A stretch of 14,283 nucleotides of DNA from an uncultured Prevotellaceae bacterium (GTDB taxonomy: Bacteria; Bacteroidota; Bacteroidia; Bacteroidales; Bacteroidaceae): the NCBI GenBank assembly GCA_937915745.1, contig CALGGJ010000055.1, positions 1 to 14,283 of the forward strand. Direction: 5' to 3'. Position 1 is the stretch's first letter, and every line of letters begins with the position of its first letter. Below, in pieces: positions 5,878 through 14,207 of the stretch. The notes beneath the pieces are model-generated. The model worked only from the letters and a program-made list of their open reading frames with translations, searched no databases and was not told the origin of the DNA. Position numbers and translations under genes: made by a program.

Positions 5878-8800
5878 ACAAATGGTATTGATGCTGTGTA
5901 TGACCACCCTGACGCTGGTGGCCGTACATGCACAGACATACGACGATATGTGGCGCCAGGTGGAAAAGGCTCAGGCCGACGACCTGCCACGGCGGGTGCT
6001 GAGTGTAAGCGAGGCATTGCTGAAAAAAGCCCGCAAGAAGGGTGATTTTGCATGGCAGATGAAGGCGTGGGTCACGATAGTGACCACGCGCATGAGTATC
6101 GACCCCGACAGCTTCGACATAGAACTCCTGCCCCAGATACACCCCGACGGCATATGCGAGCAGGCCATATACCATGCAGTCATGGCCACTGCCTACCATG
6201 CAGCAATGAGGTCGCCCGTCCGGGCCTACGATGCCGAGACCCTCGGCAAATATGCTGCAGCCAGAAACGAGCATTTTGCTATGATGATGGCGGGCAGCGA
6301 CAGGCTGGCTGCGGCAGACATCGAGCCTTACATGCCGCTGATGTCCAGGGGTGCCGACAGCCGGCTGTTCGGTCACGACATGCTTTCGGTATTCACACGC
6401 TTCGATGCACAGAACAACCCCTCGCTCGATGCGAGGGACAGGGCCAGGCTGTATGCCGACGCTGCGCAGATATACGCAGAGCGCGGTAATGCAGAGGCAT
6501 ACACGCTTATGCAGTTGGAGTATATAAGGTCGGCACGCGGCTATTCGCCCGACGGAATCAAGGAGTACGGTGAGTCGCTGCGGACACTGCTGGAACAGTC
6601 GGACTCTCTCGACGCCGGTGCCGACGTGGCAATGGAGCTGCTGCTGCAGCCGGAAGTATTTGCCGACCGCGATGAAAGGCTCGGATTTGCCAGGTGGGCA
6701 GCGCGACGGTTCGTAAAATCGAAACTGGCGAACGCATTCACTAATGTGGAAAGACAGATAATGCAGCCGAGCCTGCAAATCGATGTGGCCGACGAAGAGC
6801 ATGTGATGGTCGGCGGACGAGGGGCTCTCATCACCCTGAGTTACCATAACATGAGGTCGGCCAAGCTGGAAGTGAGGTTGTTCAACGGACTCGACAGCAG
6901 AAACCGCCCGAAGACCGACGGACGGCTCATATGCAGTCGCTCATACACCTTCGATACCATACCCGACAACCGCATGCGCATTGACCGCGACCTGCCGTTC
7001 GACGGTGAGCAGACAGACACCCTCACCCTGCCCGCAGGAAAATATGTGGTGGTGGGGAGAAACGGCAATACAGAAGCTGTGAAAATGCTTAACATATCTA
7101 CCCTCACATTCTTCACCTACAACCTGCCCGGCGGCAGGACACACGTAGCCGTGGTGTCGGCCGCAACGGGACGACCTGCAGGGGGAGCCAGGGTGAGCTA
7201 CTCGGCCGACTCGGGAAAGACCTGGGCCGACGTGTATGCCGACGGGCATGGCGAGGTGGAACTGAAGGCCGAAGGCCGACTCATGGTGAAAGCCGGCCTG
7301 CCCGGTACCGACGACGAGACACCGAGCATCTTAATAGCCAGCCCCCGGAGGCCGGCCGCTACGACGGAGACCCAGGTGCATACGAAGCTCTATACCGACC
7401 GTGCCATCTACCGGCCGGGACAGGCGTTGCACCTCTCGGGAATAGTATATGAACAGCATGGAGACGACACTCACACGGTGGCTCATGCAGAGAGAGAGTT
7501 CAAGCTGTATGATGCGGGTGGTGAGGTCGTGTCGGCCGTGACGGCACAGACAGACGACTGGGGTGTGGCCGAGGCCGACTTCATCCTGCCCGTCGGACGT
7601 ATGCCGGGCTCGTACCGCATCGGGACCGACGGCTCGTCGGTGGAATTCAGGGTAGAGGAATACAAGCGTCCCACATTCACCGTAGAGACACGGCAGGCGA
7701 TGGATGCCGGCTCAGGGCGCGAATATTCGTTCGGCGACTCGCTCGAGGTCGAAGCACTGGTGAAAACCTACTCGGGTGTGCCAGTGCAGGGAGCGAAAGT
7801 GTCTTACAAGACATACATGCGCATCGGCCGGTGGAGGCTGTTTGGATATCAGCCATGGAATGAGACAGGGCAGGGGGAAACCACGACCGACGGTGACGGA
7901 CTGGCACACGTTGTGCTGAACCTCACCGACACCGACGTGACGCACGATGCCAGGGTCAGTTACAAAGTGACGTTCGACGTCACGTCGCAGACAGGCGAGA
8001 CTTGGTCGGAATCGTTCCAGACTACAATCTCGAAGCAGGGATTCGCACTTGCCGTCGAGACAGGGAAAAACATATACGACCAGGCACACCCTGCCGACAT
8101 CGTGATAAAAGCCGAAAACGCACAGGGTCAGCTGCTCGATGTAAAAGGCCGATATGACATCAGGCCCACACAAAAGACACCCGACTATTGGAAATACAAC
8201 CCCGATGCCGTGGCAGAGGACACCCCGGCTGTATGGGAGGACGACTTCGAGAGCGGCAGGCCGCTGCATCTGCCCCGGCTCACAGCCGGCTGTTACCAGA
8301 TATGCGCATACGCCACCGACAGCCGTGGAAACAAGATAAATACTGTATCAGGACTGACCGTGTTCAACTCGGCAGGGGCAACACCACTGCTCGGAAAACG
8401 CAGCGGCGAACGTAATGAATTCAGCGAACCGCTGTTCCACTTCATGGACGATGACAACCATTTCTCGACCGAAAAACCTGCCACGCTCTTTGTCGCACCG
8501 GCAGCAGACGATGTATGCCTCAACTACATCATCATGTCGGACGATGCAGTTACAGAGCGGCACTCAGTGGAGCTTGGCCGTGAAATAAGGAAACTTACCA
8601 TTCCATACCGAACGGAATATGCGGGCGGAGTGACCGTGATACTCTACTACGCAAAAGACGGAAAATCGTACATCGATACCCGGCAGGTCGTACTGGCCGA
8701 ACCCGACAAGCAGCTCAGGCTGGAATGGAGGAGTTTCCGCGACCGCCTCTATCCGGGTCAGGACGAAGAGTGGATACTGACCGTGAAAGACAAGAACGGC

Positions 8801-11557
8801 AATGCAATATCCGGAGCATCGCTCATGGCAACCATGTACGACTCATCGCTCGACGCACTTCATCCACACTCGTGGAATCTCGCTCTCAATTTCCCTCGCC
8901 GTCTGCAATCTGTCTATGCCAACACCCCATCGCCCAATACAGGTGTCAGACTCTTCATCAATCCCACCCTCACACTGAAAGACACATATGCACGCACATG
9001 GGACGAACTGACCACATATGTAAGGCCAACCTATGCCTCCCGCGTAATGCGCGAGATGCGCGGAGGGCTTATGATGGCCATGGCCAAAGCTGCGGACAGC
9101 ATGGAAACAGGTCGTATCGAACCTGAATCTGTTACGTCCGACATGGCTGACGACGCTGCCGATGCAATCCTGCAGAGCCGGGTAGCCGGATTGAACCTGA
9201 TAATGTCAGAAGATCAGCCAGCGGAAGGTCGGCCCACCATCCAGCCACGAACCGACTTTGCCGAGACGGCATTCTTTGCTTCACACATACTTACCGACAC
9301 GGACGGTGATGCACACATCTGCTTCACATTGCCCGAAAGCCTCACCGAATGGCAATTCATGGCCCTGGCCCACACCCGCGATATGGACTACGCACACATT
9401 CAGGCAAAGGCAGTTGCACGCAAAGACTTCATGATCATGCCAGGCATGCCACGTTTCGTGCGCGAGGGCGACAAGGCAAACATCAGCACAGCAGTCATCA
9501 ACCGCACCGCAGCAACCCTGAAGGCCGACATACATTTCCGACTGTTCGATGCCGCCACCATGACCGAGATTCATGCCCAAACAAAGACTGTGGAGGTAGG
9601 AGCCGGGGAGACAGAGGCCGTATGCTTCGATTTCGACGTGACCGACACCTATCCTATGCTCGTATGTGAAACTACGGGAGAAAGCACCGGTTTCAGCGAC
9701 GGCGAACGCCAATACCTGCCCGTACTCACTGCCAAGCGATACATCACCGAGACCATACCATTCTACATCACGGCCTCAGAGACATCTAAAGACATCGACA
9801 TCGGGACATTGTTTAATAATGGCAGTACAACAGCCACAGGCAAACGCATGACGCTCGAGTTTACACAAAACCCCGAATGGACGGTCATCGAAGCGCTTGA
9901 GGCAGTGAAAGTGCCAAAACGGGTCGATGCCCCAACCCTCGCCGCAGCGCTCTACTCGAATGTGACAGCCGCACGCCTGGCACAGTCGGTGCCGGGACTC
10001 CGGCAGGCCCTGTCTGCCGACTGGCAGACGCCGGCACAGAATGCCCCTGCAACATCCAACCTCGATGCCACCTCCGACTACCTGCGCGACATCATCAGCC
10101 AGGAGTCGCCATTCCTGCGCGATGCAAACAAAGAGGCATACCAGCGAGCCGAACTCATAGACTTCTTTAACCCTGAACTCATTCAGGCACGCACCTCCCA
10201 GGCACGCGACCGACTGCTTGCACTACAACGTGAGGACGGGGCATGGAGTTGGTTTGAGGGTATGGATGCCAGCTATTACATCACACTCTCCGTGTGTGAG
10301 ATGCTGGCCATGCTCAACGATGAATCGACAAGCGACGCACTTATACAGGGTATGAACTACCTCGACAACAAAGAACTGGAATGGTATAACGATATGAAAC
10401 GCCGTAAACAGTCAGTCATGCCGAGCGAAACCACACTGCACTACCTCTACGTCAGTTCGTTCGTGGCCGACCGGCGGGTCAGTTCCGAGGTGCGGGCCAT
10501 GCGCGAAGCCTACATGAAAGTGCTTGCACGGTCGTCGCGTTCGCTCAGCATATACGGAAAGGCAAACGGGGCCTGCATACTGAGGGCCTTCGGTCATACA
10601 GACCAGGCTGACAAACTGTTGCAGTCGGCCGTGGAATATACCATAACCCGTCCTGGCATGGGGCGCTACTACGCCACCGACCGTGCTCTCTATTCATGGC
10701 GCGACTACCGAATACCTACACATCTGGCCACCATGCAGGCCATACGACAGTCGGAACGCCCCGACCGCGACACTATCCTGGCCGACATGCAATTGTGGCT
10801 CATAAGGCAGAAACAGGTGCAAATGTGGGACAACCCGATGAACACCATAGCAGCAGTCGGTTTCATGATGAACCAAGACAGGGAAGGGACAATCAGTCAG
10901 ATGCGCACTACGCGCTTTGATATAGACCACCAGCCAATTGAGGTGGCTGCCGACACGGCACGATTCCTCGCACGCCAACTGGGATATGTAAGGGAAAACC
11001 TGCCGGTAGCAACATCGGCTCACACCATGCAGACACTACATATCGAACAATCGGTCACCGATACAACATCAACGCCTGCCTCATCACACATTGCCTACGG
11101 AGCTATCTATGCACAATGCCTGGACAACCTCTCGGCCATAGGGTCACACACATCGTCTGAACTGGAAATAGGTCGCAAGTATCTGAAAGACGGAAAGGAG
11201 TTCGACCCATCGACCACTGCCCTGGCCGTAGGCGATCGTGTGACCGTGAGACTCATCATACGGGCCGACCGTGACTTCGACTTCCTCCAGGTGAGAAGCG
11301 GACACCCGGCTTGCTTCGAACCCGTAAGCCAGCTCTCGGGACATCGGTGGATGAACGGGCGAGGCGGATATGTGAGTATGCACGATGCCTCGACCGACGT
11401 ATTCTTCGACCGGTTCACACGTGGCCAGACCACATTCGACATCGATTTCTACGTAACACGTACCGGCACATACCTGTCAGACATCGCTACTGTCCAGTGT
11501 GCCTACTCGCCGGAGTTCTGCTCGCACACACAGGCGGATACACTCCGGTGCAAATGA
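5861..11557 (+). CDS. Alpha-2-macroglobulin family protein lacking the thioester motif
   Basis: A very large envelope protein, 1898 residues, of the bacterial macroglobulin family, thought to trap proteases or guard the periplasm. The N-terminus (MKRMIKQ, a hydrophobic stretch, then VHAQ) is a plain signal peptide with no lipobox Cys, so it should be secreted but not lipid-anchored. An alpha-helical N-terminal region runs to about 300. The MG2 domain begins near 506 (TDRAIYRPGQ, 512-521) and MG3 follows VEEYKRPTF (598-606). A further MG unit has RLYPGQDEEW (962-971). The A2M signature RTDFAETAFF is at 1130-1139. A helical thioester-like domain spans about 1310-1640 and includes REDGAWSWFEGM (1457-1468). 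The C-terminal MG10-like domain holds GDRVTVRL and FEPVSQLSG. Where family members carry (Y)PYxCxEQ, this protein has VPKRVDAP (1351-1358), so both Cys and Gln are gone. It stands alone, without the PBP1C gene that often accompanies thioester forms. The ATG at 5861 gives the complete signal peptide. Confidence 0.93.
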   Translation: MKRMIKQMVLMLCMTTLTLVAVHAQTYDDMWRQVEKAQADDLPRRVLSVSEALLKKARKKGDFAWQMKAWVTIVTTRMSIDPDSFDIELLPQIHPDGICEQAIYHAVMATAYHAAMRSPVRAYDAETLGKYAAARNEHFAMMMAGSDRLAAADIEPYMPLMSRGADSRLFGHDMLSVFTRFDAQNNPSLDARDRARLYADAAQIYAERGNAEAYTLMQLEYIRSARGYSPDGIKEYGESLRTLLEQSDSLDAGADVAMELLLQPEVFADRDERLGFARWAARRFVKSKLANAFTNVERQIMQPSLQIDVADEEHVMVGGRGALITLSYHNMRSAKLEVRLFNGLDSRNRPKTDGRLICSRSYTFDTIPDNRMRIDRDLPFDGEQTDTLTLPAGKYVVVGRNGNTEAVKMLNISTLTFFTYNLPGGRTHVAVVSAATGRPAGGARVSYSADSGKTWADVYADGHGEVELKAEGRLMVKAGLPGTDDETPSILIASPRRPAATTETQVHTKLYTDRAIYRPGQALHLSGIVYEQHGDDTHTVAHAEREFKLYDAGGEVVSAVTAQTDDWGVAEADFILPVGRMPGSYRIGTDGSSVEFRVEEYKRPTFTVETRQAMDAGSGREYSFGDSLEVEALVKTYSGVPVQGAKVSYKTYMRIGRWRLFGYQPWNETGQGETTTDGDGLAHVVLNLTDTDVTHDARVSYKVTFDVTSQTGETWSESFQTTISKQGFALAVETGKNIYDQAHPADIVIKAENAQGQLLDVKGRYDIRPTQKTPDYWKYNPDAVAEDTPAVWEDDFESGRPLHLPRLTAGCYQICAYATDSRGNKINTVSGLTVFNSAGATPLLGKRSGERNEFSEPLFHFMDDDNHFSTEKPATLFVAPAADDVCLNYIIMSDDAVTERHSVELGREIRKLTIPYRTEYAGGVTVILYYAKDGKSYIDTRQVVLAEPDKQLRLEWRSFRDRLYPGQDEEWILTVKDKNGNAISGASLMATMYDSSLDALHPHSWNLALNFPRRLQSVYANTPSPNTGVRLFINPTLTLKDTYARTWDELTTYVRPTYASRVMREMRGGLMMAMAKAADSMETGRIEPESVTSDMADDAADAILQSRVAGLNLIMSEDQPAEGRPTIQPRTDFAETAFFASHILTDTDGDAHICFTLPESLTEWQFMALAHTRDMDYAHIQAKAVARKDFMIMPGMPRFVREGDKANISTAVINRTAATLKADIHFRLFDAATMTEIHAQTKTVEVGAGETEAVCFDFDVTDTYPMLVCETTGESTGFSDGERQYLPVLTAKRYITETIPFYITASETSKDIDIGTLFNNGSTTATGKRMTLEFTQNPEWTVIEALEAVKVPKRVDAPTLAAALYSNVTAARLAQSVPGLRQALSADWQTPAQNAPATSNLDATSDYLRDIISQESPFLRDANKEAYQRAELIDFFNPELIQARTSQARDRLLALQREDGAWSWFEGMDASYYITLSVCEMLAMLNDESTSDALIQGMNYLDNKELEWYNDMKRRKQSVMPSETTLHYLYVSSFVADRRVSSEVRAMREAYMKVLARSSRSLSIYGKANGACILRAFGHTDQADKLLQSAVEYTITRPGMGRYYATDRALYSWRDYRIPTHLATMQAIRQSERPDRDTILADMQLWLIRQKQVQMWDNPMNTIAAVGFMMNQDREGTISQMRTTRFDIDHQPIEVAADTARFLARQLGYVRENLPVATSAHTMQTLHIEQSVTDTTSTPASSHIAYGAIYAQCLDNLSAIGSHTSSELEIGRKYLKDGKEFDPSTTALAVGDRVTVRLIIRADRDFDFLQVRSGHPACFEPVSQLSGHRWMNGRGGYVSMHDASTDVFFDRFTRGQTTFDIDFYVTRTGTYLSDIATVQCAYSPEFCSHTQADTLRCK

Positions 11558-11619
11558 CCATGGCCGATGACCTGTCTGCCGACAGGCAGGCCCTGGCCGT
11601 AAATATGTAAGTCATACTG

Positions 11620-11745
11620 ATTGCACACTCGTCTAATGTGCAATGTCGTCATACAATAAATAAAAGCTCCAGACGGATGTTTTTCATATGTAAATTCACA
11701 CACGACAAATTGCGTGTGCAAAAAAATACGTCAATTGTTGCACAC
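11620..11745. promoter_or_regulatory. Spacer with four TTGCACA motifs in two inverted pairs
   Basis: The 294 bases between the macroglobulin stop and the synthetase frame hold two inverted repeats built on the same word. ATTGCACA/TGTGCAAT (11620-11627 and 11637-11644) has a 9-base gap. GTGTGCAA/TTGCACAC (11714-11721 and 11738-11745) has a 16-base gap. A third hairpin, CACACG/CGTGTG (11699-11704 and 11713-11718), overlaps the second pair. They could be operator half-sites or transcript hairpins; the first follows the macroglobulin stop by 62 bases but has no U-run. The role is unknown. Confidence 0.4.
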
Positions 11746-11815
11746 TTAACGACCAGCCTGTGAATACTCGGAAAAAAATATATGAAAGACAGGGCGTGTA
11801 CCCAAAAATAATTAG

Positions 11816-11823
11816 TAATTTTG
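11816..11823 (+). promoter_or_regulatory. Putative -7 box of the acyl-CoA synthetase promoter
   Basis: TAATTTTG matches TAnnTTTG exactly, with transcription expected near 11829 and a leader of about 60 bases. No convincing -33 TTTG lies 17-23 bases upstream (GTGTA at 11796-11800 is a poor match), so the call rests on the -7 box and its position. Confidence 0.5.
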
Positions 11824-11887
11824 CAACGTAAAAACAAACGATACGCCATGATTGGCAAACAAACACAAAATTGAGTATATTTATTAT

Positions 11888-13558
11888 ATGATAGAGCATT
11901 TCCTTAAACAGGCTGAATTCAGCAGCATGGAAGACTTCGAGCAGCACTTCGAGTTTGTTGTGCCCGAGAAGTTTAATTTTGCCTACGATGTGATGGATCG
12001 GTGGGCAGAAGAACAGCCCGACAAGCTGGCGCTGCTATGGACAAATGATAAGGGTGATGAGCGCCGCTACACTTTTGCCGACCTGAAACGCCAGAGCGAC
12101 AATATAGTGTCTTACCTCGTGAGGGTAGGAGTTAAGAAAGACGATATGGTCATGTGTATCCTGAAACGACGCTACCAGTTCTGGCCACTCATCATTGCCC
12201 TGCATAAGATTGGCGCAGTCGTCATTCCTGCCACATACCTGCTTACCGACAAGGACATCGTCTATCGTTGTAACGAGGCCGACATAAAGACCATCGTTGC
12301 ATGTGGCGACAGGGAGATATTAAACCATATTGATGCCGCATATCCACACTGCCCGTCGGTGGAACACCGCATAAGCATCGGCCCGGAAGTGCCCTGTGGC
12401 TGGCTGGCCATGACCGAAGACGATATACAGAACGGCACAGGGGACACCGACCCCGTATGCAGCCAACTGCGTCAGATTCACTACGGAGGGCGCGACCACA
12501 TGATAATGTACTTCACGAGCGGCACCAGTGGCGAGCCGAAAATGGTGATACACGACTACACATACGCACTGGCACACCTCACTACAGCTGCATTCTGGCA
12601 CAACCTGACACCAGGCAGCCTACACCTCACCGTAAGCGACACCGGATGGGGCAAGGCTGTGTGGGGAAAATTATACGGACAGTGGATAGTAGGAGCAGCC
12701 GTGTTTGTCTATGACCACGACATCTTCCGTCCCACCGATATACTGAAGAAGATGGAGCAATACCACGTTACATCCTTCTGTGCACCACCAACCATCTACC
12801 GATACCTCGTGCGCGAAGATCTCAGGCGCTACGACCTCTCGGCACTGAAATATGTCACCACAGCAGGCGAAGCACTCAACCCCTCGGTATCCGACAAGTT
12901 CTACGACATCATGCATCTGCGCATCTTCGAAGGATTCGGACAGACCGAGACCACATGTACATTGGGAACCTTCAAATGGATGAAAGCCAAACCAGGCTCG
13001 ATGGGTAAACCTAATCCGCAGTACGACATACACCTCATGGTCCAAGGACGTGAAGCCGAGGCAGATGAGGTGGGTGAAATAGTCGTACGTACGGCCGAGC
13101 GAATGCCGCTGGGCCTGTTCAACGAATACTATCGAAACCCCGAACTCACGCGCGATGTATGGCACGACGGATACTACCACACAGGCGACCTCGCCCGTCG
13201 CGACTCTGACGGCTACTACTACTATGTGGGTCGTGTTGACGACGTGATAAAGAGTGCCGGCTACCGCATAGGCCCGTTCGAGGTGGAAAACGCACTGATG
13301 ACCCATCCGGCAGTACTCGAATGTGCTGTGACTGCTGTACCCGACGAGCAGCGTGGACAAGCCGTAAAGGCCACTGTGGTACTGGCCCCGGGATGGGAGG
13401 ACAAGAAGAACGTACACTCGTTTGCACACGAACTGAAAGAGCACGTGAAACGCATGACCGCTGCATACAAGGCACCGCGAATCATCGAGTTTGCCGACGA
13501 ACTGCCGAAAACCATAAGCGGCAAGATACGCCGGGTGGAAATCAGAGAGCAGCAATAG
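11888..13558 (+). CDS. Medium-chain-type acyl-CoA synthetase (AMP-binding)
   Basis: Activates a carboxylic acid with ATP to an acyl-adenylate and transfers it to CoA, in the cytoplasm. The protein has 556 residues from the ATG at 11888. An upstream extension from a TTG at 11852 adds twelve Lys/Tyr-rich residues without family character, so I prefer 11888. Adenylating-enzyme motifs are the P-loop YFTSGTSGEPK (208-218), GFGQTE (349-354), HTGDLARR (431-438), GRVDDVIKSAGYRIGPFEVE (448-467) and the C-terminal PKTISGKIRR (540-549) with catalytic Lys546. The segment DTGWGKAVWGKLYGQWIVGAAVF (from 251) is typical of the ACSM/MACS branch rather than acetyl-CoA synthetase proper. No carrier or condensation domain is present. 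It stands alone downstream of its own promoter. The natural acid (medium-chain, branched or aromatic) cannot be told from sequence. Confidence 0.92.
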   Translation: MIEHFLKQAEFSSMEDFEQHFEFVVPEKFNFAYDVMDRWAEEQPDKLALLWTNDKGDERRYTFADLKRQSDNIVSYLVRVGVKKDDMVMCILKRRYQFWPLIIALHKIGAVVIPATYLLTDKDIVYRCNEADIKTIVACGDREILNHIDAAYPHCPSVEHRISIGPEVPCGWLAMTEDDIQNGTGDTDPVCSQLRQIHYGGRDHMIMYFTSGTSGEPKMVIHDYTYALAHLTTAAFWHNLTPGSLHLTVSDTGWGKAVWGKLYGQWIVGAAVFVYDHDIFRPTDILKKMEQYHVTSFCAPPTIYRYLVREDLRRYDLSALKYVTTAGEALNPSVSDKFYDIMHLRIFEGFGQTETTCTLGTFKWMKAKPGSMGKPNPQYDIHLMVQGREAEADEVGEIVVRTAERMPLGLFNEYYRNPELTRDVWHDGYYHTGDLARRDSDGYYYYVGRVDDVIKSAGYRIGPFEVENALMTHPAVLECAVTAVPDEQRGQAVKATVVLAPGWEDKKNVHSFAHELKEHVKRMTAAYKAPRIIEFADELPKTISGKIRRVEIREQQ

Positions 13559-13625
13559 AACACGCCATTTGTCGCTGTCTCTTCATCGACATGAAGCTGC
13601 CTGAATCTCTGAATATGAGAGGGGC

Positions 13626-13666
13626 CTTGCGTCAATATACGTGATGTCTTGCGTCAATATACGTGA
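13626..13666. repeat. Two 19-bp direct repeats at the composition boundary
   Basis: CTTGCGTCAATATACGTGA occurs at 13626-13644 and again at 13648-13666, identical and separated by TGT (period 22). The pair lies 67 bases after the synthetase stop, exactly where Bacteroidales-like sequence gives way to Firmicutes-like sequence. Repeated words near a boundary are seen at the ends of some insertion sequences, notably IS21-family elements, where they bind transposase. That reading is an inference; no transposase gene is in the window. Confidence 0.85.
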
Positions 13667-13697
13667 ACCAGAGCGCGCGTTTAAAGCCCTGCTCCCC

Positions 13698-13874
13698 GGC
13701 AGGCTCATACCCTTCCAGGCAGGATTCAAGCCAGCGGTCCGGGTCAGCGCTGCTCCGGCTGAAGTCATAAAGCTTTCCGATCAGCTCCGGCACCTGCCTG
13801 TCCCCGGTCCCGGTGGCGGCGGTCTCCGTAAAATCGATGAACGCCAGGTCTCCCCGGTCATATTCGTCCGCCAG
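13698..13874 (-). other. AddA-like fragment within the mosaic frame
   Basis: After DGMEELLA of the EcfT part, the frame reads DEYDRGDLAFIDF, then a segment ending ELIGKLYDFSRSSADPDRWLE. This matches the pattern of the N-terminal helicase region of AddA (F..lv..y..gr.D..l..li..LY.FsrS..dP..WL), the ATP-dependent helicase-nuclease subunit of Firmicutes double-strand-break repair. About 59 residues of an enzyme of about 1200 are present, with no other helicase motif, so it is only a fragment. The assignment is by recalled pattern, not by alignment. Confidence 0.55.
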
Positions 13875-14207
13875 CAGTTCCTCCATCCCGTCGGTCAGGT
13901 CGATGGGGGAGGTGGTGTAGGTGAGCAAAAACGTGCCCGCGATCAGCATGATGATGCGCAGGATCATAAGGATCGCGCTGCGCAGGCCCTGGCGGGTGAT
14001 GGTGAGCTTCCAGACGGTCACAAGGGGGTCGCCCTTGGTGTAGAACAGGTTCAGAATGCCCGTGAGCACGATGATGAGGATCAGGGGCTTCAGGCCCTTC
14101 AGCAGCAGCTTGAAAGGCACATGAGCCAGCGTGGAGACCAGGAACAGGAAGGCGAGGATCAGGGCATAGCCCACCAGGGATTTGACCAGAAAGACCGCCA
14201 CGATCAT

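Noticed and set aside
5852..6847. 331-codon minus-strand frame under the macroglobulin start.
   Set aside because: His/Cys-rich shadow of the opposite coding strand with no recognisable family; the plus-strand protein accounts for this DNA.
11570..11592. CTGTC-TGCC-GACAG hairpin just after the macroglobulin stop.
   Set aside because: Only 5 bp with a 4-base loop and no U-tract; too weak to call a terminator.
11852..11887. N-terminal extension of the synthetase from a TTG codon.
   Set aside because: Adds low-complexity Lys/Tyr residues lacking family similarity; the ATG at 11888 gives the normal start.
12671..13555. 294-codon minus-strand frame opposite the acyl-CoA synthetase.
   Set aside because: The synthetase motifs on the plus strand are unmistakable; the antisense frame has no family character.
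13575..13583. CTGTCTCTT, identical to the first nine bases of a common Tn5 library adapter end.
   Set aside because: Nine bases are not convincing in 14 kb and the match does not continue, so adapter carry-over is not supported.
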